Source: Streptomyces sp. SID486 (GTDB taxonomy: Bacteria > Actinomycetota > Actinomycetes > Streptomycetales > Streptomycetaceae). From it: a stretch of 49,720 nt of DNA. Shown piece after piece: positions 17,737 through 25,377 of this stretch. The stretch is taken from the NCBI RefSeq assembly GCF_009865385.1, contig NZ_WWJT01000563.1:1-49720 (forward strand), in the 5' to 3' direction. Numbering within the stretch: position 1 is the first letter of the stretch; each line of letters opens with the position of its first letter. Below the pieces are notes generated by a model. That model saw nothing but the letters and a program-made list of their open reading frames with translations. It made no database searches and was not told the DNA's origin. The translations under genes and the position numbers were made by a program.

Positions 17737-19798
17737 TCGCCTCAGCCAGAGTGCGGGCTTCGGCGGCGTCAGCGGGGGCGGCGGCCCGCGTGTAGGCGTC
17801 GGCGGACTGCAGGTAGTAGGAGCGCGCCTCACCGAGCCGGTGCTCGTACGCGGAGGCCAGAGCCAGGGCACCAAGTGTCTGGCCGGCCCCGTACCAGTCG
17901 TCGAACTCGCGGCAGATCTCCAGATCCTTCCGGTACGCCTGGATCGCCGCCCTGGTGCGGTTCAGCGCACGGAGGCTCTCGCCGAGGTTGTACCAGGCTT
18001 TGCCCTCGTTGTGGCGGTCCCTGAGCTTCCGGTAGAGGTCGCGGGCACGCCTGTGGGCAGCGACGGCCTCCTCGGCCCTGTCCGCTTTCAGCAGTGAGCT
18101 GCCGAGGTTGTTCCACGCCATCGCTTCACCGTCCCGGTCCTCGACGGCCGCGAACAGCGCACGGGAATGGGAATGGACATCGATCGCCTCCGTCGCTCGG
18201 CCCGCGCTCCGCAGGACGAGGCCGATGTTGTCCCAGGCCGTGGCCTCGCCGTGCCGGTCCCCGATGGCCCGGCACAATTCGCGCCCGCGTGTGAGAACCT
18301 CGATCGCCTCCTCGGAGCGGCCCGTCTCCTGGAGCGCGAGGCCGAGGTTCTGGCACGCCACGGCTTCGCTGCGGCGGTCCCCGGCACGCTGGGCGGCCTC
18401 CAGGGCGATACGGCTGACCGTGATCCAGTCGTCGAAGTGGCGACGCCAGTCGAAGTACGCCCACAGGACCAGGGCCAGTCGCACGGCCGTGTCGGCGTGC
18501 CGTGTCTCCCGTCCCCAGTGCACCGCGGCAACCAGCCCTGCGCGCTCCGCGTCCAGCCAGGCCAGTGCCTCGGCCCGGGTGGCGAAGCGCTCGGGTTGCG
18601 GCCTCCCGGGCAACCACTGCAGCCGGTCGTCCGCCGCGTCCGCCCAGCGGTGGTAGTGCGCGAGCAGCCGTGCCCGGGCCGCATCCCGCGTCTGCGCGTC
18701 GTCGGTCAGGGCACCCGCCCCGAACACACGCACGAGGTCGTGCATCCGCCAGCGACCGGGACCGCTCCCGCGCTCCACCAGATGAGCGCGGGCCAGGGCC
18801 TTCAACCCCGCCGAAGGAGGGCCCCCGTCCCCGACCAGGACGGCGGCCACCTCCTCGCTCACCTCCGGCCCCGGCGCCAGGGCGAGCAGGCACAGCAGGC
18901 GGCCCTGCTCGGCCGGAAGCCTGCGGTACGACAGGTCGAACGCGGCGCGCACGCTGCGGTTGCCGTCGTCCAGGGCGGTGAGCCGGTCGTACGACGTGGC
19001 CAGCTCGTCGGCGAGTTCCTCGACCGTCTTGCCCGGATCCTCCGCCAGCAGCGCCACCGCGATCTGCAGAGCCAGAGGCAGGTGCCCGCACAGCTCCGCC
19101 AGACGTGCCGCGGCGTCCGCCGCCGCCGCGACCCGGGTGTCGTCCGGGTCCGCGATCCGCAGCGCCCGGTCGAGGAGCGCGCACGCGGCTTCGGCCGTCA
19201 GCTGGTCCACCGGCACCAGCCGCGCCCCCAGTTGGACCAGCCGGTCCCGCGAGGTGACCAGCACCCGGTGCCGCCCGACCCCCGGCAGCAGCGGCCGCAC
19301 CTGCTCCGGCGACGAGGCGTTGTCGGCCACGATGAGCACCGGCTCCCGTCCCGCCAGCAGCGACCGGTACAGCCCGGCCCGCTCGTCCGCCGTGGCCGGG
19401 ATGTGCTCCGGCTCGACCCCGAGCGCCCGCAGCAGTGACCGCAGTGCCTGGTCGGCGGTGACCGGTGCGTCGTCGTACCCGTGGAGGTCCACGAACAGCA
19501 CCCCGCCCGGAAACCACCCCGCCTCCCGTGCCGCGTACGCCGCCTGCACCGCGAGCGCCGTCTTGCCGATGCCGCCGAGTCCGGACACGGCGGTGACGAG
19601 GACGGCCTGCCCGGTACCGGCCGCGGGGTCCAGCGCGGTACGCAGCCGCCCCAACTCGTCGTCGCGGCCGGTGAATCCGGCCACCCTCGGCGGCAGCGCG
19701 TCCAGTGCCGTCGGTGCCGGTGCGTGCTGCCGGTACTCCGCCTTGCCGACGACCTGCCCGCGGAACCGGCCGCCCCGGAAGTCGATGTGATCGCTCAC
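17618..19798 (-). CDS. NB-ARC/TPR signalling ATPase (bacterial NLR-like) with N-terminal DHIDFRGG motif
   Basis: 726 aa from GTG at 19798, overlapping the upstream membrane-protein stop by 4 bp (GTGA). Residues 3-19 form the motif DHIDFRGGRFRGQVVGK. Then an AfsR-like STAND/NB-ARC ATPase: GRDDE at 44-48, Walker A GLGGIGKT at 73-80, Walker B-like VLIVADNA, sensor VLVTSRD, the GHLPLALQIA (GxP) motif and MHDLVRVFG (MHD-type). Tetratricopeptide repeats follow over ~470-660 (QNLGLALQETGRSEEAIEVL, WNNLGSSLLKADRAEEAVAA and others) and a Pro-rich tail. No SARP or other DNA-binding domain is present, so it is not a pathway regulator like AfsR. The N-terminal motif is shared with the C-terminus of the divergent nucleosidase, suggesting a sensor-effector pair. 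Its 3' end overlaps the response regulator gene convergently. Confidence 0.88.
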   Translation of the reverse strand: MSDHIDFRGGRFRGQVVGKAEYRQHAPAPTALDALPPRVAGFTGRDDELGRLRTALDPAAGTGQAVLVTAVSGLGGIGKTALAVQAAYAAREAGWFPGGVLFVDLHGYDDAPVTADQALRSLLRALGVEPEHIPATADERAGLYRSLLAGREPVLIVADNASSPEQVRPLLPGVGRHRVLVTSRDRLVQLGARLVPVDQLTAEAACALLDRALRIADPDDTRVAAAADAAARLAELCGHLPLALQIAVALLAEDPGKTVEELADELATSYDRLTALDDGNRSVRAAFDLSYRRLPAEQGRLLCLLALAPGPEVSEEVAAVLVGDGGPPSAGLKALARAHLVERGSGPGRWRMHDLVRVFGAGALTDDAQTRDAARARLLAHYHRWADAADDRLQWLPGRPQPERFATRAEALAWLDAERAGLVAAVHWGRETRHADTAVRLALVLWAYFDWRRHFDDWITVSRIALEAAQRAGDRRSEAVACQNLGLALQETGRSEEAIEVLTRGRELCRAIGDRHGEATAWDNIGLVLRSAGRATEAIDVHSHSRALFAAVEDRDGEAMAWNNLGSSLLKADRAEEAVAAHRRARDLYRKLRDRHNEGKAWYNLGESLRALNRTRAAIQAYRKDLEICREFDDWYGAGQTLGALALASAYEHRLGEARSYYLQSADAYTRAAAPADAAEARTLAEAISAPALPTGTSAPAAPPARTPVSVRPGLTPPGAPGTAGR
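19742..19792 (-). other. Coding segment for the shared DHIDFRGG motif (sensor copy)
   Basis: Encodes residues 3-19 of the NB-ARC protein, DHIDFRGGRFRGQVVGK. At DNA level about 42 of 51 positions match the effector copy at 21163-21213. Confidence 0.85.
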
Positions 19799-20352
19799 CC
19801 GGCCGCGGCCCCCGCCCCGAACGGCACGGCGTACCGCACCACGCACACCCCGAGGCCCACGACCGTGACCGCCTCCAGCACGGACACCGCCACCAGCCCG
19901 GCGGAGACGTCGCCGGCCGCCCAGTACACGACCAGCGCGCTCAGCGGCACCACGCAGAAGGCCAGCAGGTCCACCACGCACTGCAGCACCTTCCGGGGCA
20001 CCCGCCGGGTGTCCGTCCGGTGGGCCACCTCCCACCGGAACACCTCACCGCCCTCCGCCCCGGCCAGCGCCGCCAGCCGGGGTCCCAGCTCCGTCCGGAC
20101 GTAGGCCCCGATCGCCGAGATCTTCTGGTCGTTGACGAGGTACGTCCAGCCGAGCACGACGCACACCGGCGGCAGTGCGAGCAGCATCGACGTCTGCCTG
20201 GCCTGGGCCGCGGCGGCGATCACGGCCGCGACGACGGTCAGGGTGACGTAGAGCAGGTTGTCCCGGAACCCGATCCGGGTCTTCTGCTCGTCCTTGACGG
20301 TCTGGTACTCGCTGAGCAGCAACTGCCCCACGGTGACGTCTCGTTCCACCAC
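19795..20352 (-). CDS. Small four-helix membrane protein linked to the NB-ARC gene
   Basis: 185 aa. Start chosen at the first of two adjacent GTG codons (20352), five bases after GGAAGGGG. The N-terminal ~30 residues are charged (LLLSEYQTVKDEQKTRIGFR), followed by two close helices (NLLYVTLTVVAAVIAAAAQ; MLLALPPVCVVLGWTYLV), the cytosolic segment NDQKISAIGAYVRTELGPRL, and two more helices (LLAFCVVPLSALVVYWAAG; LVAVSVLEAVTVVGLGVCVV). I recall similar Streptomyces proteins with the LGWTYLVND(E/Q)KISAIG signature but no assigned function. Translationally coupled to the NB-ARC gene by a GTGA overlap and only 27 bp from the divergent nucleosidase start, so probably part of the same system. Confidence 0.8.
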   Translation of the reverse strand: MVERDVTVGQLLLSEYQTVKDEQKTRIGFRDNLLYVTLTVVAAVIAAAAQARQTSMLLALPPVCVVLGWTYLVNDQKISAIGAYVRTELGPRLAALAGAEGGEVFRWEVAHRTDTRRVPRKVLQCVVDLLAFCVVPLSALVVYWAAGDVSAGLVAVSVLEAVTVVGLGVCVVRYAVPFGAGAAAG

Positions 20353-20379
20353 GTAAGCCCCTTCCCCCGGCAGTACCTT

Positions 20380-21237
20380 ATGAGTGTGCCGGAGACGAAG
20401 CCCACTGTTCTGGTCCTGACCGCGCTCGCGCTGGAGTACGCGGCGGTCCGCGCGCATGTCGAGGAACGGCAGGAACTGGTCCACCCCGGCAACGGGACGT
20501 TCGTGGAAGTGGGCCGGCTGCCCGGCTCCCCCTGGCAGGTGGCCGTCGCCGAGCTGGGCGAGGGGGCCAGGAACACCGCCGCGCTCACCGCGTCGCTCAT
20601 CGGCTGGCTCCGGCCGCGGGCGGTCCTGTTCGTGGGCGTCGCCGGCGGCCTGAAGGAGGACGTCGGCCTCGGCGACGTCGTGGTGGGCACGAAGGTGTAC
20701 GGCATCCACGGGGGCAAGGTGACGGCGGCGGGTCTCCAGGTGCGGCCGGAGGCGTGGTCCGGCTCCCACGCGCTGCTCCAGGCGGCGCGTTCGGCCGTAC
20801 GGGACATGACGGGTCCGCGGGTCCACTTCAAGCCGGTCGCCACGGGGGACGTCGTCCTCGCCGACGCCGGGTCCCGGATCGCCCGGCACGTCCACGAGCA
20901 CTACAACGACGCCGTCGCGTTCGAGATGGAGGGCTCGGGCGCGGCCCACGCGGCGCACCTGGAAGGGCGGGACGCCCTCGTCGTGCGGGGCGTCAGCGAC
21001 CACGCGGACGCCGGGAAGGCGGCGGCGGACGCCGGGGGCTGGCAGGAGCGGGCGGCGGCACGGGCGGCGGCGGTGGCCGTGGCGGTGCTGCGCAAGTACC
21101 GCCTGCGGGAGGGCGGTTCCGGCGGCGCCGGGGAGGAGGGAGCACCGGCCCGCTACGACGGCGACCACATCGACTTCCGGGGCGGCACCTTCCACGGACC
21201 CGTCGTCGGGAAGCGGGTCGAAGGCGAGCGGCCGTAG
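20380..21237 (+). CDS. Nucleoside phosphorylase/MTA-SAH nucleosidase-like enzyme with C-terminal DHIDFRGG motif
   Basis: 285 aa. Residues 1-240 are a PNP/UDP-phosphorylase-fold enzyme: Glu19 in TALALEYAAV, GVAGGLKEDVGLGDVVVG, the substrate-binding FEMEG (Glu182/Glu184), and catalytic Asp207 in RGVSDHAD. Enzymes of this fold cleave the N-glycosidic bond of nucleosides or nucleotides. After a Gly-rich linker the C-terminus (262-278) is DHIDFRGGTFHGPVVGK, nearly the same as the N-terminus of the divergent NB-ARC protein. No Shine-Dalgarno is visible before the ATG at 20380, so translation may be leaderless or weak. I infer a toxic or signalling effector (nucleotide depletion) activated through the shared motif; not a housekeeping nucleosidase. 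Confidence 0.85.
   Translation: MSVPETKPTVLVLTALALEYAAVRAHVEERQELVHPGNGTFVEVGRLPGSPWQVAVAELGEGARNTAALTASLIGWLRPRAVLFVGVAGGLKEDVGLGDVVVGTKVYGIHGGKVTAAGLQVRPEAWSGSHALLQAARSAVRDMTGPRVHFKPVATGDVVLADAGSRIARHVHEHYNDAVAFEMEGSGAAHAAHLEGRDALVVRGVSDHADAGKAAADAGGWQERAAARAAAVAVAVLRKYRLREGGSGGAGEEGAPARYDGDHIDFRGGTFHGPVVGKRVEGERP
21163..21213 (+). other. Coding segment for the shared DHIDFRGG motif (effector copy)
   Basis: Encodes residues 262-278 of the nucleosidase, DHIDFRGGTFHGPVVGK. Partner of the copy at 19742-19792 on the opposite strand. Confidence 0.85.
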
Positions 21238-21345
21238 GGCGCGCGCCGGCGCCCCGGACGCGCAGCACCAGGGGAGTCCGCGTCCGCAACAACTTCCTGC
21301 GCACCCGGCACATCGCCGCCGACCCGCCAATCCCGCGCAGACGCA

Positions 21346-21375
21346 TTGACCCGACCGGACCGCCGCTCTTACCTT
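21346..21375 (+). promoter_or_regulatory. Candidate promoter of the sugar ABC operon
   Basis: TTGACC (21346-21351) and TACCTT (21370-21375) separated by 18 bp, 48 bp upstream of the binding-protein ATG. Fits a vegetative sigma-70-type promoter. Confidence 0.5.
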
Positions 21376-21422
21376 CACACGGCAGCAATCTCCGCGCCAC
21401 CCCCACGTGTGCTCAGGAGGTC

Positions 21423-22796
21423 ATGCCCGTGCGCCCCACCGCCGCCCTCACCCCCCTCCTCGTCATCGCCCTCACCGGCACCGCGCTCACCGCCTGCGGC
21501 GGTGGCTCCGGGAGCGATCCGGACACGGTCAAGGTGTCCTACAAGCAGTCCACCGACAACTCCGTCAAGGTGATGGACACCTATCTCGCCGGCGTCAAGG
21601 AGCAGTTCGAGAGGGAGCACCCGGGCAAGAAGGTGGAGTTCGTGCCGATCAAGGCCCCGGACGCGGAGTACTACACCAAGCTCCAGCAGATGCTGCGGTC
21701 CCCGCGGACCGCTCCCGACCTGGTCTACGAGGACACCTTCCTCATCAACTCCGACATCACCAGCGGGTACCTGAAGCCGCTCGACCCGTACCTCGCGAAG
21801 TGGCCCGACTGGAGCCGGTTCGTCGACTCCGCGAAGGCGGCGGCCAGGGGCCGGGACGGGAAGACGTACGGCGTCCCGGACGGGACCGACACGCGCGGGC
21901 TCTGGTTCGACCGGCGGGTGTTCCGGAAGGCCGGGCTGCCGCCGGACTGGCGGCCGAGGACCTGGGAGGACGTCCTCGCCGCCGCCCGCACCATCAAGCG
22001 GAAGGTCCCCGGCGTCGTCCCGCTCAACGTCTACACCGGCAAGCCGGCGGGTGAGCGGGCCACCATGCAGGGATTCGAGATGCTCCTGTACGGCACGGGC
22101 GACGGCACACGGGATCCGCTGTACGACAGCGGGAGCCAGAAGTGGATCACCGGGTCCCAGGGCTTCAAGGACTCGCTGGAGTTCGTGGAGACCGTCTACC
22201 GGGACAAGCTCGGGCCGGACGTCTCCGACGCCCTCGACCCGAACTTCAACACCGCCGTCAACGGCGAGCTGCTCCCCCAGGGGAAGATCGGCATCGCCCT
22301 CGACGGCTCCTGGCTGCCGCAGGACTGGCTGCCGGGCAGCGGGCACGAGTGGCCGCAGTGGTCGAAGCAGCTGGGGCTCGCCGCCATGCCGACACAGGCC
22401 GGACAGGCACCGGGCAAGGTCAGCATGTCCGGGGGCTGGACCTGGTCCGTCCCGGCCAAGGCGGCCAACCCCGGCCTCGCCTTCGACTTCATCCGGACCC
22501 TCCAGACCAAGGACAACGCCCGGAAGTGGTACATCGCCAACTCCGGGATCGCCGTACGCGAGGACGTCGCCGCCGATCCGGCGTACACCGGTGCCCAGCC
22601 CGGCATCAGGTTCTTCACCGACCTCGTGGCGAGCACCCACTACCGGCCCGCGTACCCGGCCTACCCGAAGGTGTCGACCGCCGTGCAGGAGGCCATGGAG
22701 GCGGTCACGACCGGTGACCTGTCCGTGGCGAAGGCCGCGAGCGAGTACGACGCCACGCTCGCGGACGTCACCGGCGGCCAAGTGGTCCGGAAGTGA
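21423..22796 (+). CDS. Sugar ABC transporter, extracellular solute-binding lipoprotein
   Basis: 457 aa from ATG at 21423 directly after AGGAGGTC. Signal peptide with lipobox LTAC, lipidated at Cys25, then a cluster-1 (MalE/UgpB-type) binding protein: KVMDTYLAGVKEQFEREHPG, YGVPDGTDTRGLWFDRRVF, LPQGKIGIALDGSW and GGWTWSVPAKA. Anchored on the outer face of the membrane and delivers an oligosaccharide to the two permeases encoded next. No ATPase gene is in the cluster; Streptomyces importers of this class usually share the MsiK ATPase. Substrate cannot be told from sequence. Confidence 0.92.
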   Translation: MPVRPTAALTPLLVIALTGTALTACGGGSGSDPDTVKVSYKQSTDNSVKVMDTYLAGVKEQFEREHPGKKVEFVPIKAPDAEYYTKLQQMLRSPRTAPDLVYEDTFLINSDITSGYLKPLDPYLAKWPDWSRFVDSAKAAARGRDGKTYGVPDGTDTRGLWFDRRVFRKAGLPPDWRPRTWEDVLAAARTIKRKVPGVVPLNVYTGKPAGERATMQGFEMLLYGTGDGTRDPLYDSGSQKWITGSQGFKDSLEFVETVYRDKLGPDVSDALDPNFNTAVNGELLPQGKIGIALDGSWLPQDWLPGSGHEWPQWSKQLGLAAMPTQAGQAPGKVSMSGGWTWSVPAKAANPGLAFDFIRTLQTKDNARKWYIANSGIAVREDVAADPAYTGAQPGIRFFTDLVASTHYRPAYPAYPKVSTAVQEAMEAVTTGDLSVAKAASEYDATLADVTGGQVVRK

Positions 22797-23656
22797 GGCG
22801 CGGGCACGGGGCCGTCCGGGTCCTCCCCCTCGCCCCCGCCGTCGTCCTCCTGCTCCTCTTCCTCGCCGGGCCGATCGCCTACTGCGGCTGGATCGCCTTC
22901 ACCGACCTCCAGCTGACCGGCCAGGCGCACTCCTCCTTCGTCGGCTTCGCCAACTTCCGCCGGGCGTTCCGGGACGACGCGTTCCTGAACGCCGTCCTGC
23001 TGACCGTGGTGTTCACCGTCCTGTCCGCGCTCATCGGGCAGAACACCCTGGGGCTGGCGCTGGCCGCCCTGATGAAGCGCGCGTCGAAGCCCGTCCGCAC
23101 CCTCGTCGGCGGGGTCGTCGTCACCGCGTGGGTGCTGCCGGAGGTGGTCGCCGGGTTCCTGCTCTACGCGTTCTTCCGCCGTGAGGGCACCTTGAACGCC
23201 CTCCTGGACTGGCTCCACCTGCCCCGGCAGAACTGGCTCTTCACACTGCCGATCCTCGCCGTGTCCTTCGCCAACGTCTGGCGGGGCACGGCGTTCTCGA
23301 TGCTCGTCTACTCCGCGGCGCTCGCCGAGATCCCGGCCGAGATCACGGAGGCCGCCGAGGTGGACGGGGCCGGCGGGTGGCGGCGGCTGTGGCACATCAC
23401 GCTGCCGATGATCCGGCGCTCCATCGGCACCAATCTGATGCTCAACACCCTCCAGACACTGTCCGTCTTCGGGCTCATCTGGGTGATGACACGGGGCGGG
23501 CCGGGGGACCGGAGCCAGACGCTGCCGCTGTTCATGTACGAGCAGGCGTTCCAGAACAGCATGATCGGGTACGGCACCGCGGTCGCCCTGCTCCTGCTGC
23601 TCGTCGGCTCCCTGTTCTCGGTCGTGTATCTGCGGCTGCTGCGGACGGAGGTCTGA
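22793..23656 (+). CDS. Sugar ABC transporter permease, MalF/UgpA-like
   Basis: 287 aa, starting at GTG that overlaps the upstream stop by 4 bp (GTGA). Six predicted helices, beginning LAPAVVLLLLFLAGPIAYCGW. The EAA loop that contacts the ATPase is EITEAAEVDGAGGWRRLWHI followed by TLP. Middle gene of the tightly coupled three-gene import operon. Confidence 0.93.
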   Translation: MRRGHGAVRVLPLAPAVVLLLLFLAGPIAYCGWIAFTDLQLTGQAHSSFVGFANFRRAFRDDAFLNAVLLTVVFTVLSALIGQNTLGLALAALMKRASKPVRTLVGGVVVTAWVLPEVVAGFLLYAFFRREGTLNALLDWLHLPRQNWLFTLPILAVSFANVWRGTAFSMLVYSAALAEIPAEITEAAEVDGAGGWRRLWHITLPMIRRSIGTNLMLNTLQTLSVFGLIWVMTRGGPGDRSQTLPLFMYEQAFQNSMIGYGTAVALLLLLVGSLFSVVYLRLLRTEV

Positions 23657-24483
23657 TGCCCCGCAAGCGCGCCTCCCGGCGGCTCGCCGCCGACATCTCG
23701 CTGCTGGCCGTGGCGGTCGCCTTCGCGCTGCCCCTCGTGTGGGTGCTGCTGTCCGCCGTGGACCCGCACGCCGGGCTGCGGGTCAGGGTCCCTGACGGGT
23801 TCACGCCGGACAACTTCGACGCGATCCTCACCCCCGACATCACCTTCACCCCGCTGCTGAACAGTCTGGTCCTGTGCGGGGGCGGCACGGCGCTGACCGT
23901 CGGCTGCGCCGCCCTCGCCGCGTATCCGCTGTCCCGGTTCCGGTCCCGGCTGAACCGGCCGTTCCTGCTGACGATCCTGTTCGCGACGAGCCTGCCCATC
24001 ACCGCGATCATGGTGCCGGTGTACGCGCTGTACGTCCGGGTGAATCTCATCGACACCCTCCAGGGCACGGTCTTCTTCTTCGCCGCCTCCCAACTTCCCT
24101 TCGCGATCTGGCTGATGAAGAACTTCATGGACGGCGTGCCGAGGGAGCTGGAGGAGGCCGCGTGGACGGACGGGGCGTCGGCGCCGCAGTCGCTGGTCCG
24201 GATCGTGCTGCCGCTGATGGGGCCCGGGCTCGCCGTGGTCACCGTGTTCTCGTTCGTGATGATGTGGGGGAACTTCTTCGTCCCCTTCATGCTGCTGCTC
24301 TCCCCGGACCGGATGCCGGCCTCGGTGAGCATCAACGACTTCTTCGGCAACCGGGGCATGGTGGCCTACGGACAGCTCGCCGCGTTCTCCGTGGTCTATT
24401 CGACACCGGTGATCCTTTTGTATGTTCTGGTGGCACGCCGGCTGGGCGGCGGGTTCGCCCTGGGTGGCGCCGTGAAGGGGTGA
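23656..24483 (+). CDS. Sugar ABC transporter permease, MalG/UgpE-like
   Basis: 275 aa; the ATG overlaps the previous stop by one base (TGATG). Six helices, and the EAA loop reads ELEEAAWTDGASAPQSLVRI followed by VLP. Forms the heterodimeric permease with the preceding gene. A hairpin follows 32 bp after the stop. Confidence 0.93.
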   Translation: MPRKRASRRLAADISLLAVAVAFALPLVWVLLSAVDPHAGLRVRVPDGFTPDNFDAILTPDITFTPLLNSLVLCGGGTALTVGCAALAAYPLSRFRSRLNRPFLLTILFATSLPITAIMVPVYALYVRVNLIDTLQGTVFFFAASQLPFAIWLMKNFMDGVPRELEEAAWTDGASAPQSLVRIVLPLMGPGLAVVTVFSFVMMWGNFFVPFMLLLSPDRMPASVSINDFFGNRGMVAYGQLAAFSVVYSTPVILLYVLVARRLGGGFALGGAVKG

Positions 24484-24515
24484 CACGAGACAGCAGCAGG
24501 TCACGGGCGTTGACA

Positions 24516-24535
24516 CCGAGTGCCGCCTCACTCGG
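24516..24535 (+). terminator. Hairpin after the ABC operon
   Basis: Stem CCGAGTG/CACTCGG (7 bp) with a 6-base loop. Probable terminator of the importer operon, although TTGACA just upstream (24510-24515) could also serve the following regulator gene. Confidence 0.5.
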
Positions 24536-24622
24536 CGTGATCAACCCGTACGTTCCTACGATCCGTGATCTCGGCGGAACCGACCGTAGTCACCGCCCCC
24601 GTGCACCCCTACCTTGTGCCGG

Positions 24623-25327
24623 GTGCGCCACTCAGCCCAACCGAACCCCCCAGCTCCCCCGTTCAACGCCCCGGCCGCCCGCAGGCTCCGCGCCGCGCTG
24701 GGCATGGGGCCCGAGCACGTCGCCTACGGGATGCGTGCCTCGTACGGACTGCCCTACGTCACCCCTGATCTCGTGATCGCCTGGGAGCGCGGCACCGTCG
24801 CGCCGGGCAACCCCGAACTCACCGCGCTCGCGGGTGTGCTGTGGTGTTCACCCGGCGAGCTGATCGGCCGGCCGAGGACGCTGCGCGAGCACCGCATCGC
24901 CCGTGCCGTCGCGGCCGAGGACATCGCCCACGCCGTCGGCATGGAGCTGCGCGCCTACCTGGAGGCGGAGGAGAGCGGCCAGTGGCGGGGCAACGAGCGG
25001 CAGTCGGCCGCGCTCGCCCGGATCCTGGAACTCGCCCTGCCCGACTTCGTGGCCGTCACCGGCCGCGAGGCGAAACTCGCCGATCTGCTGCACAGCGCGG
25101 TGACCACGCGCTGGCAGGCCTACGTGCGGCCGGTGATGAAGCTCGCCCCGCTGGACAAGGAGGTCGTGGAACAGGTGCTGCAGGAACTGCACCAGGACTA
25201 CCAGGGGCACATGGCCGCCACCCTCAGCTGGGGCGGCGGCAGCAGGAACGCGAGCGAGTCGGGGCAGCAGTTCCTGGACGGGATCGTCGACAACTTCTGG
25301 ACGGCCGTGGAGGGCCGGACCGGCTGA
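24623..25327 (+). CDS. XRE-type helix-turn-helix regulator
   Basis: 234 aa if it starts at GTG 24623; a TTG three codons earlier (24614) is possible. No Shine-Dalgarno is visible, so the mRNA may be leaderless. The N-terminal part resembles two tandem XRE-like modules: AARRLRAALGMGPEHVAYGM...PDLVIAWERGTVAPGNPELTAL, then REHRIARAVAAEDIAHAVGMELRAYLEAEE. The C-terminal ~100 residues are helical (LDKEVVEQVLQELHQDYQGH). Located between the sugar importer and pfkA, as I recall from S. coelicolor; targets unknown. Confidence 0.82.
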   Translation: MRHSAQPNPPAPPFNAPAARRLRAALGMGPEHVAYGMRASYGLPYVTPDLVIAWERGTVAPGNPELTALAGVLWCSPGELIGRPRTLREHRIARAVAAEDIAHAVGMELRAYLEAEESGQWRGNERQSAALARILELALPDFVAVTGREAKLADLLHSAVTTRWQAYVRPVMKLAPLDKEVVEQVLQELHQDYQGHMAATLSWGGGSRNASESGQQFLDGIVDNFWTAVEGRTG

Positions 25328-25377
25328 ACGGGTTCCGCCGGACCACCCCGCGAAGGGCGGCCCGGGAGCCCGGCGGC

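Noticed and set aside
24623..25327. Regulator of the upstream sugar importer
   Set aside because: Same strand and adjacent, but there are no shared operators or coupling; assignment would be by proximity only.
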